The notes under the pieces: model-generated
What the model was told of the DNA's origin: nothing
The model's database searches: none
Seen by the model: only the letters and a program-made list of their open reading frames with translations
Translations under genes and position numbers: made by a program
Origin: Myxococcales bacterium
GTDB lineage: Bacteria; Myxococcota_A; Polyangia; Polyangiales; Polyangiaceae
Reading direction: 5' to 3'
NCBI GenBank assembly: GCA_005777185.1
Contig: SXNL01000283.1
Location: forward strand, 1 to 47,175
DNA: 47,175 bases
Part shown: piece by piece, positions 17,237 to 25,300 of the stretch
Layout: each line of letters begins with the position of its first letter
Position numbering within the stretch: position 1 is the first letter of the stretch

Positions 17237-19477
17237 TCACTCCGCCGACTCGCAGTCGTAGCTCACGCGCCATGCGATCAACGTCGGCGTGAAGAACTTG
17301 TTCGTGGACGGCTTCAGGGTCATGTCCACCCGGAGAAAGGACTGGGACGTCTGGCCGGCGGCCGCGAGCTTGCTCTCGACGTCGAGCCCCACCCACGTGC
17401 CCGCGGAGGGGCCCCGCGCCGTCGCCAGGGTCAACTGTGACGCGAGGTCCAGGTCCGCCGCAGTCTCGGCCGTCGATCCGACGAAGACGATGCTCGAGTC
17501 GTCGGGCGTGATCGATTGCCACTGGAACAGGTGCCACACGGGGCGGAGGTGGAGCGGGCAAGAAGCGCTGAACTCCCGGCGGAACAGAGCCTCGTTGTTG
17601 TAGAGGACGCCTGCCGGGGGCAGCGACGTCACACACGCCCCGAGGTTGTTCAGGAGGAACTCCATCGCCTTCTCCTGTGGCGCGAGTGTCGGCGACGTGT
17701 TGCACGCGGCCGGGAACGTGGTGCGCGACGGTCCCCAGCTGGGATCGGAGAGGTGCATCGACGTGAACATCACGCGACCGAACTTCGCCGACGCGCCGAC
17801 GGGCGTGTCGAACGTGTAGTCCGCCGCGATCCCGGGCGCGCCGGCCGTGGGCGGCGCCGGCGGGGCCGCCGGTGCGACCACGTTGGAGAAGGAGCCGTAC
17901 AGCCAGAGGCGGCTCGTGGCCGTGTTCACGTAGGTGACGTCCTGTCGCCCGGTGCCGCGGCTCGTCGGGAAGGACTGGGCGGGCGGCACGATCGCGCCCG
18001 CGACGAGGAGCCACTGCCTGAACGCTGCGCCCTCCGGGTTGCTCGCGCCGGTGAAAGGGTACCCGAAGAAGTCCAGGCTTCCGGAGACGCGCCAGGTGGC
18101 GGTCGTGGGGATCTGGCTCGCGGCGGGCGCGTGCTCGATCCACTCGCGGCCCCAGTGGGAGGCCATGACGCGGCCGCCCCGATCCGCATAGTCCGCCACG
18201 CTCTGCCGCTCGGATGCCGGAGTCCCGTTGTACTCGTTGCCGCAATCGCAAGGGAGGAAGACCATGTCGTAGCCCATGACGCGCGGCGGGCTCGTCGCGC
18301 CGGCGGTGGGGGGGACGCCGAGCAGCTCGCGCCGCGGCGGCGTGTCGACGACGTTGGTGCCGAAGGCGGCCTTCTGACCGTTCGCGCGGAACAGGTGGAT
18401 GCGGCGCTCGGTGTACGGGACCGCACCCGCGGTCGGGATGTTCGCGCCACCCGCCTGGCTGTAGTTTCCGAACTCGGTGTCGGCGACGCCGATGCGTCGC
18501 ATCATGCAGTCCATCGGCTCGCACGAGGCGCTCACGATCGCCATCTTCGGGATGTGGCCCTCGCCGGTCGCCCCGCGCCGCTCGGTGCGCGGGAAGCGCA
18601 TCAGGTCCTTCTGGGCGGGCGTCGCCTCGAACGAGGTCGTGGTGCAGGCGGTGGGCACCGTGTACATGAAGTCGCGGCGCCACTTGCCCGCCTGGATGAC
18701 GATCCGCATGGACACGCCGTTCGGGACATTCCTCAGGGTGAACGAGCCGTCCGCGCCGGTGAAGGCCGACGCGACCGAGACGGGCAGCGTCCCCGCGCCG
18801 CCGCAGCTGTCCGCCGCGGCGCCGTCGGGGATCGTGGGCAGCGGCGCCACGGGATCGTTCGGTATGAAGACGAGCGCGTTGTAGACGGGGTTCAGCCCCG
18901 CAGGATCGCGCACGACACCGGTGATCTTCGTCTCCGAGCCCGGCGCGCAGCTCGTGGAGACCTTGCACTGGAGCCCGGTGCAGGGCTGGATCTCGCCCGC
19001 GAGGACGAACCCGCCCGCGTCGGTCGGGACGAGCGGGCCGTCGGGCCCCGCGTCGTGGTTGAAGGAGTTGTCCTTCTCGAAGCTGAAGCAGTCGGGCGAG
19101 CAGATGTTCATGTCGACACACGTGCCCGCGTCGGCGAGTGCGAGCGTGTGGATCGAGGCGCCGAGCGGCTTGACGCTCTTGTACGCGACGGCGTCGCCCA
19201 CGCAGGGTCCCCACGCCGTGCCGATGCACGTCTGGGTGCCCATCGAGCAGGCGACGTAGTCGTCGTAGCGCTCCTTGATCTTGCCGCACGACCGAGACTC
19301 GCCCGGGGTCGCGCACGGACACCCCTCCTGCGGGATGGCGCATCGGTCCATCGCGCCGGGGCCCGAGGACCAGTGACCGAGCATGCCCGGGTTCTCCGAG
19401 CTGCACGACCACACGAGGGCGACGAGAGAGAAGAGCGGGACACCCGCCGCGACGAACCTGCTCGAACGTGTCTGCAT
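17237..19477 (-). CDS. large modular lipoprotein A (Cys module, CnaB-like, amidotransferase-like, beta-sandwich-like tail)
   Basis: 746 residues; lipobox 'ALVWSC' (Cys25). Residues 51-92 form a Cys module ('GCPCATPGESRSC' ... 'GTQTCIGTAWGPC'). Residues about 185-270 read like a carboxypeptidase-regulatory/CnaB-type beta-sandwich ('GADGSFTLRNVPNGV'). Residues about 355-450 resemble a ThuA/class I amidotransferase-like domain ('GYDMVFLPCDC', 'VADYADRGGRVMASHWGREW'). The last 130 residues form a beta-rich domain ('VWHLFQWQSITPDDSSIVFV'). The CnaB-like and amidotransferase-like parts align with lipoprotein B at 25301. Function unknown; probably exposed on the outer membrane. No ORF-wide homology to an enzyme is visible. 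Confidence 0.85.
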   Translation of the reverse strand: MQTRSSRFVAAGVPLFSLVALVWSCSSENPGMLGHWSSGPGAMDRCAIPQEGCPCATPGESRSCGKIKERYDDYVACSMGTQTCIGTAWGPCVGDAVAYKSVKPLGASIHTLALADAGTCVDMNICSPDCFSFEKDNSFNHDAGPDGPLVPTDAGGFVLAGEIQPCTGLQCKVSTSCAPGSETKITGVVRDPAGLNPVYNALVFIPNDPVAPLPTIPDGAAADSCGGAGTLPVSVASAFTGADGSFTLRNVPNGVSMRIVIQAGKWRRDFMYTVPTACTTTSFEATPAQKDLMRFPRTERRGATGEGHIPKMAIVSASCEPMDCMMRRIGVADTEFGNYSQAGGANIPTAGAVPYTERRIHLFRANGQKAAFGTNVVDTPPRRELLGVPPTAGATSPPRVMGYDMVFLPCDCGNEYNGTPASERQSVADYADRGGRVMASHWGREWIEHAPAASQIPTTATWRVSGSLDFFGYPFTGASNPEGAAFRQWLLVAGAIVPPAQSFPTSRGTGRQDVTYVNTATSRLWLYGSFSNVVAPAAPPAPPTAGAPGIAADYTFDTPVGASAKFGRVMFTSMHLSDPSWGPSRTTFPAACNTSPTLAPQEKAMEFLLNNLGACVTSLPPAGVLYNNEALFRREFSASCPLHLRPVWHLFQWQSITPDDSSIVFVGSTAETAADLDLASQLTLATARGPSAGTWVGLDVESKLAAAGQTSQSFLRVDMTLKPSTNKFFTPTLIAWRVSYDCESAE

Positions 19478-19739
19478 GGCAGAGGGCGAGGGAGCAAGGG
19501 CCGCGCCAGGCGAGGAGGACGCGCCGATCGTGGCAACGCGCGCGGACGGCGGGGCACCGTCAAGGGGATGACGTCACGTCGAGCGGCGGGTTGGCGGCTC
19601 TGCCTTCGACGGATGCCGGCGGGCGATCGGGCCGGGACTGAAGCGCGCCCCAGGCGTCGCACGCGGGGCGGTGCAACCCGCCCAGCCGGGACGCCGCTGT
19701 CGCGCGGAGCGCGCGGATGGGTGATACCATCGGCCACGG
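19478..19739. promoter_or_regulatory. divergent intergenic region
   Basis: 262 bp between two divergent lipoprotein genes. No credible coding sequence. It holds an eight-base palindrome TGACGTCA (19569-19576) and 'GGTGATACCATC' (19721-19732), a possible -10 region for the rightward gene whose ATG is at 19740. Function otherwise unassigned. Confidence 0.35.
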
Positions 19740-20903
19740 ATGAAAGGCCCCCGCGCACCGTTCGTCCTCGCGCTCGCCCTGGTCTCCTGCGGCACGGGAA
19801 CGGCCGCGATTCCAGGTGGGTCTCCGGCTCTGGCGGATCCGGAGGGCACCGCATCGGCCGGCCGTGACGCCGGATCGGATGGGACCCGCGACGAGGCGTC
19901 CGACGCGGCTCCTGACACCGACCGCGCGGACGTTCGGAGCGAAGAGACGGGGCCGGTCACGTGCCCACCCGCGCCGCTGGCCTCGACGCTGACCGACCTC
20001 GTCGCGGCGATCGTGACGCGCATGAAGGCGATCGGCGGCTCCGCGTCCGGCGCGTTCGTCGTGCCCACGGCGTCCGATCGCGACGCGTTCGCGAAGGACG
20101 CCGTCCTCGCGCTCGCGGGGGACGACGTGGCGGCTTGCCGTCTGCCCGCCGGCTACAGGCTGGTGACCGTCCCCGATGGCGCATCCGTGATCCGCGTCGT
20201 GGCCGAGCTGGACGCCGCGGGGGCGCCTGCTCCCTCACGCTTCTGGGGCACGTACGCCTTCCGGCCGGGGGCCTCGCGGCCGCTCGTGATGGAGGCGCCG
20301 CACCCCGTCTTCGACACGAACACCGGCACCGAGGCCGTGGACATCTTCGTCCGCGCGAACGCGCGGTGGCTCCTCGTGTCGGGAGCCCACCGATGCGCGA
20401 ACGTGGATCCGTCGCCGTGCAGCGGCACGACGACCGCCTGCTCCGCGGCGGCTGCGCCTTACAAGATCTCCGACGTCGCACACTCCGTGAGCACGCCGTT
20501 CCATGCGACGCACGTCGCACTGTCCACCCGCGATCCAGCGCTCGTCTTCGCGCAGCTCCACGGCAACAGCGCCTCCTGCCCGGACGCGCTCGTCAGCGCC
20601 TCCGCCACGCCGACCGCGTGGCCCGCGTCAGGCTTCGTCCGCGCCTTCGCCGACGCGCTCACGCCGCTCGGGCCCACCGTCGGGCTGTGCGGCGCGGGCT
20701 ACCCCGTCTCTGGCTGCAACCTGTGCGGCGGCGCCAACGTGCAGGCGCGCGCCACCGCGGCCTCCGCCGATGCGTGCACGATCGCGACGGGTGACTCGGG
20801 GCGGTTCCTCCACCTCGAGCAGCGCCTGTCGTTGCGTACGCCGGGCGGGGCAGCGCCTGGATGGGAGCCGGTCCTCCAGGCGCTCGTCGCCGCGGTGCCG
20901 TGA
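19740..20903 (+). CDS. lipoprotein with conserved His/Asp-rich domain, unknown function
   Basis: 387 residues; signal peptide ending in 'LALVSCGTG', followed by an Asp/Ala-rich linker to about residue 75. The body contains 'MEAPHPVFDTNTGTEAVDIFV', 'LLVSGAHRCAN', 'DVAHSVSTPFHATHVAL' and 'FAQLHGNS'. The spaced His and Asp residues look like a metal-hydrolase site, but I cannot name a family. Later cysteines ('GLCGAGYPVSGCNLCGG') may form disulfides. Transcribed alone; the next gene starts 267 bp downstream. Confidence 0.8.
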   Translation: MKGPRAPFVLALALVSCGTGTAAIPGGSPALADPEGTASAGRDAGSDGTRDEASDAAPDTDRADVRSEETGPVTCPPAPLASTLTDLVAAIVTRMKAIGGSASGAFVVPTASDRDAFAKDAVLALAGDDVAACRLPAGYRLVTVPDGASVIRVVAELDAAGAPAPSRFWGTYAFRPGASRPLVMEAPHPVFDTNTGTEAVDIFVRANARWLLVSGAHRCANVDPSPCSGTTTACSAAAAPYKISDVAHSVSTPFHATHVALSTRDPALVFAQLHGNSASCPDALVSASATPTAWPASGFVRAFADALTPLGPTVGLCGAGYPVSGCNLCGGANVQARATAASADACTIATGDSGRFLHLEQRLSLRTPGGAAPGWEPVLQALVAAVP

Positions 20904-21170
20904 CGGCGAGATCGGTCCTGGCGCCGGGGGGCCTCGGTCACGCTCTCCGGGTGCGTTGCCGACGAGGAGCCCGGACGGGACCCGGGGCCTTGCCAGCGGT
21001 CGGGAAGTCGCCGACGATGCGCGCATGAAGGCGCGCGCAGGCCGGTCCCGACCCTCGGGCAGCGCGCGGCCAGACCCGCCGCGGGGTCACGCGGCCGCTT
21101 CGCTCCATCCGTCCGACCCGCGGCGCGCGCGAGAGGCGGTGAAGCCGCTCGCGGTCGTGCCGCTGGACAG
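20904..21170. other. intergenic region, no feature recognised
   Basis: 267 bp between the lipoprotein gene and the alpha/beta-hydrolase gene. The open frames here are Arg/Pro-rich and lack a plausible start with a ribosome-binding site. No clear promoter or terminator was seen. Confidence 0.4.
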
Positions 21171-21968
21171 GTGATCGTGGACGGCGGGCGCATCGCCGTC
21201 GGTGGAACCGAGCTCTACGCGGCGGTCGAGGGGCGTGGCCCGCCCGTCCTCTTCATCCCCGGATTCACGCTGGATCACCGCATGTGGGACGACCAGCGCG
21301 CCCTCGCAGACGCGCACCGCCTGGTGCGCCTCGATCCGCGCGGCTTCGGGCGGAGCGCGCTCCCCGACGGCACGCGCTACCGCCACGCTGACGACGCGGC
21401 GGCGCTCCTGTCGGCGCTCGGGCTCGGCCCCGCGTGCGTCGTCGGGCACTCGATCGGCGCGCACCAGGCGCTCGAGCTCGCGCTGGAGCACCCCGACCGC
21501 GTCTCCTCGCTGGTGCTGGTCTGCACGTCGGGGCTCGGCGGCATGCGGTTCCCGGAGGAGATCCACGACCTGTTCGCCGCCGTCAAGCGCGCGGCGCGCG
21601 AGGAGGGCATCGACGCGGCCAAGGCGATCTGGCGACGAGGATCGTGGTTCGGCGCCGCGCGAAGGCGCGCCGACCTCGGGCGGCGCCTCGACGAGATCCT
21701 CGCCGACTACTCGGCGTTCCACTGGACGCACGAGAACCCCGTGGCGTTCGCGGATCCGCCGCCGTGCGACCGGCTCGAGGAGATCGGCGTGCCCACGCTG
21801 GTGGTCACCGGCGAGGAGGATCTGCCTTACAACGCGGAGGTCGGTCGCGTGCTGATCGCCCGGATCGCGGGCGCGCGCGAGGTGCGGCTCCCCTCGGGCC
21901 ACCTGCCGAGCATGGAGGCGCCGGGGCCGTTCAACGCGGCGTTGCGCGGGTTTCTCCAGGGGGCGTAG
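21171..21968 (+). CDS. alpha/beta-fold hydrolase
   Basis: 265 residues, cytoplasmic. 'LFIPGFTLDHRMWDDQ' is the oxyanion loop, 'GHSIGAHQALELA' holds the nucleophile Ser, 'VVTGEEDLPYN' the acidic residue and 'PSGHLPSMEAP' the catalytic His. This is the full triad order of the 3-oxoadipate enol-lactonase/haloperoxidase-like group. The substrate is unknown. Start is GTG 21171 or GTG 21177; both precede the conserved N-terminus. It converges with the glycosyltransferase gene across 11 bp. Confidence 0.9.
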   Translation: MIVDGGRIAVGGTELYAAVEGRGPPVLFIPGFTLDHRMWDDQRALADAHRLVRLDPRGFGRSALPDGTRYRHADDAAALLSALGLGPACVVGHSIGAHQALELALEHPDRVSSLVLVCTSGLGGMRFPEEIHDLFAAVKRAAREEGIDAAKAIWRRGSWFGAARRRADLGRRLDEILADYSAFHWTHENPVAFADPPPCDRLEEIGVPTLVVTGEEDLPYNAEVGRVLIARIAGAREVRLPSGHLPSMEAPGPFNAALRGFLQGA

Positions 21969-21979
21969 ACCCCTGCCCC

Positions 21980-23056
<1,077 letters not shown>

Positions 23057-23092
23057 GCCGGCGAGGCTATCCGGAATCGTCGCCGCGTCTAC

Positions 23093-24046
23093 GTGGAGAT
23101 GCTCGATCAGACCGAGCTCACGACGCACGCGACGCTCGCGCTCCTCGCGCGGTACCGCCTCGAGGTCGTGCTCGCGGTGCGGCCATGGACGCTCGACGGG
23201 CTGCCGGAGACGCTCCGCGCGCTCGCCGCCTCGGAGATCCCCGTGACGCTGTGGCCGATGATCGCGGACCGCGAGGGCCGCTGGGCGAGCGTGTACAATG
23301 CACAGGCTTTCGCGCCGTTCGTGCCCGAGCTCCGTGCGTGCGTGGCCGCCGCCGGCCTCGGGGCGTACCCGGTGCTCTACGACCTCGAGCCGCCGATCGA
23401 CGTCGTGGCCCGCATCGGGGAGTGGGCCGCGGCCGGCGGTCCCGCGCGATCCGTGCGGGCGCTGGTGACCCTGGCGTCGCTCGCGCCCGGCCCACGCGGG
23501 TGCGCGCTCGAGACGAGCATGCGCCTCCTCGCCGACGACGGCGTCGAGGTGCTCTCGGCGGTCGCGCCCATGGTCCTCTTCGACTCGCCGCGGGGGCGGC
23601 GCCGGCAGGTGTTCTCGCGGCTCCTGGGGATGCCCGAGGTGGACGCGTGCAGGACGATCACGGTGATGGCCTACACGTCGATGATCGAGGGGTGGTCGCG
23701 GCGGAGCCTGCGCCGCGAGGATGCGGTGTCCGTCCTGTCGTTCCTCGCGTCCCGCGCGCGCACGCGGTGGGGACTCCGAGCGGGGCTCTCGCTCGGAACG
23801 GTCGGCCCGGGCGCGCTCCGCGACGAGCCGTGCTACCGGTCACCGGACGAGCTCGCCGTCGACGTCGCGGTCGCCGCGTCGGCGGGCGTCACGGACCTGG
23901 CCCTCTTCGAGCTCCGCGGGGTCCTCGAGCGGGAGCCGGAGCGCTGGCTCGGGCCCTTCACGGCGCCGCACGCGCCGGTCCGCGTGGCGCTCACGCCCCG
24001 CGTTCGCGCGCTCGTCGGGCTGCTCTCGCCCCTCTCGCGGGCGTGA
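23093..24046 (+). CDS. TIM-barrel-like protein, possible glycoside hydrolase-like
   Basis: About 317 residues from GTG 23093 (ATG 23099 is an alternative; the frame is open upstream to 22772, but that part overlaps the divergent glycosyltransferase gene). Alternating hydrophobic strands ('LEVVLAVRPW', 'IPVTLWPMIAD', 'YPVLYDLEPP', 'TITVMAYTSM', 'VTDLALFELRG') suggest a beta/alpha barrel. Asp97 and Glu99 of 'LYDLEPP' at a strand end, and 'VMAYTS' near the end, recall GH18-type barrels. No family is recognised with certainty. The context with a glycosyltransferase supports a carbohydrate role as inference. Confidence 0.72.
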   Translation: MEMLDQTELTTHATLALLARYRLEVVLAVRPWTLDGLPETLRALAASEIPVTLWPMIADREGRWASVYNAQAFAPFVPELRACVAAAGLGAYPVLYDLEPPIDVVARIGEWAAAGGPARSVRALVTLASLAPGPRGCALETSMRLLADDGVEVLSAVAPMVLFDSPRGRRRQVFSRLLGMPEVDACRTITVMAYTSMIEGWSRRSLRREDAVSVLSFLASRARTRWGLRAGLSLGTVGPGALRDEPCYRSPDELAVDVAVAASAGVTDLALFELRGVLEREPERWLGPFTAPHAPVRVALTPRVRALVGLLSPLSRA

Positions 24047-24077
24047 GCGTGCGCGTCCGCGCCACGCGTGCTAGGCC

Positions 24078-25214
24078 GTGGCCGTGCGGTTCCTCCACAC
24101 GCTCGCGGCCGCGCTCGCCGTCTCGTGCGCCGTCGGCGTCCCCGCGTGCTCCCCCGACGCGACGCGCGAGCGCGCGCACCGGACCTCCAGCGCCATCCAG
24201 GGCGGCGTCGAGGACGGGACCCACACGTTCGCCGTGGCCGTCTACGATCGGAACGACACCTGCTCGGGCACGCTGATCGCTCCCAACCTCGTCCTCTCGG
24301 CCCGACACTGCTTCGCGCCGACCCCGAACGAGGTCATCGACTGCAAGGTCGAGAAGTTCGGCAAGTCGCCCGCCGCCACGACGTTCCAGGTCACCACCGA
24401 CCGGACGACCCGGGGTGCGAAGTCCGTCTTCCGGGGAGCCAGGCTGTTCGAGCCCGCGGACCCGATGTTCTGCGGCAACGACATCGCGCTCCTCATGCTC
24501 GACCGCAACGTGTCCCCCGACGTCGCCACGCCCGCCACGCCCGCCATCGATCCGCCCATGAGCGACCACACCCGCTACGGCACGCGCATCGCCGCCGTCG
24601 GCTACGGCATCACCGGCCCCGGTCAGACCGACGAGGGCACGCGCCGCACGCGGGAGAACATCCCGCTCCGCTGCGTCCCCGGGGACCCGACCAACGACTG
24701 CAAGCCCTCGACGTACGACATGACCGCACGCGAGTTCCTCGCGGGGGACGGCCTGTGCACGGGCGACTCGGGATCGAGCGCCTACGATCAGCAGAGCTTC
24801 ACGGACGGACGACCGGTCACGTTCGGCGTCCTGTCGCGCGCGAGCGAGACAGGGAGCCGCTGCACCGACGCGATCTACACGCGCACGGACGCCTTCCGGG
24901 ACTTCATCGTGGGCGCGGCGATCGAGGCGGCCGCCGCCGGCGGCTACCCGCGGCCCGCGTGGGCGGGTGAGGATGCCGGGGACGACGCCGGCACGCCTGC
25001 GAGCGACGACGCGAGCGCCGACGCCGGCGCGGCCGCCGGTGCCGCGCCGGACCCGGGCCGAAGAGGGTGCTCGGTCGGGCCCGACCTGCCCGCCGCGAAC
25101 GCAGGTCGCGGGCCAGCGTGGAGCGTCCTGGCGCTGACGGCCCTGGGCCTCGTCCGCCGGCGACGCCGGTACGGACGCCGCAGCGAGCGGAACACGATCA
25201 GCCCGCCCAGCTGA
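24078..25214 (+). CDS. S1 (chymotrypsin-fold) serine protease with MYXO-CTERM tail
   Basis: 378 residues. After the signal peptide and a short propeptide, 'IQGGVEDGTHTFAVAV' is the usual activation-site start. Triad: His77 ('LSARHCF'), Asp135 ('CGNDIALLML') and Ser231 ('CTGDSGSS'). The residue six before the Ser is Gly225, not the Asp that gives trypsin specificity, so cleavage after Arg/Lys is unlikely. The tail has an Asp/Ala linker, 'RRGCSVGP' (Cys331), a hydrophobic segment and 'RRRRRYGRR': the MYXO-CTERM signal, which in myxobacteria directs C-terminal processing and surface anchoring. Start GTG 24078, with GTG 24084 as alternative. Confidence 0.9.
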   Translation: MAVRFLHTLAAALAVSCAVGVPACSPDATRERAHRTSSAIQGGVEDGTHTFAVAVYDRNDTCSGTLIAPNLVLSARHCFAPTPNEVIDCKVEKFGKSPAATTFQVTTDRTTRGAKSVFRGARLFEPADPMFCGNDIALLMLDRNVSPDVATPATPAIDPPMSDHTRYGTRIAAVGYGITGPGQTDEGTRRTRENIPLRCVPGDPTNDCKPSTYDMTAREFLAGDGLCTGDSGSSAYDQQSFTDGRPVTFGVLSRASETGSRCTDAIYTRTDAFRDFIVGAAIEAAAAGGYPRPAWAGEDAGDDAGTPASDDASADAGAAAGAAPDPGRRGCSVGPDLPAANAGRGPAWSVLALTALGLVRRRRRYGRRSERNTISPPS

Positions 25215-25232
25215 CTTATCTGCTGAAGTTGT

Positions 25233-25260
25233 TTGACCGTCCCGGCTCTGCGGGTAACGT
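25233..25260 (+). promoter_or_regulatory. candidate sigma70-type promoter for lipoprotein B
   Basis: TTGACC (25233-25238) and TAACGT (25255-25260) are separated by 16 bp in an AT-richer stretch about 40-70 bp upstream of the start at 25301. The -35 box is good and the -10 box only partial, so this is tentative. Confidence 0.4.
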
Positions 25261-25300
25261 TAGCATTTGTACCCATTTCTCACGCGTGCTGGAGGTGGCC

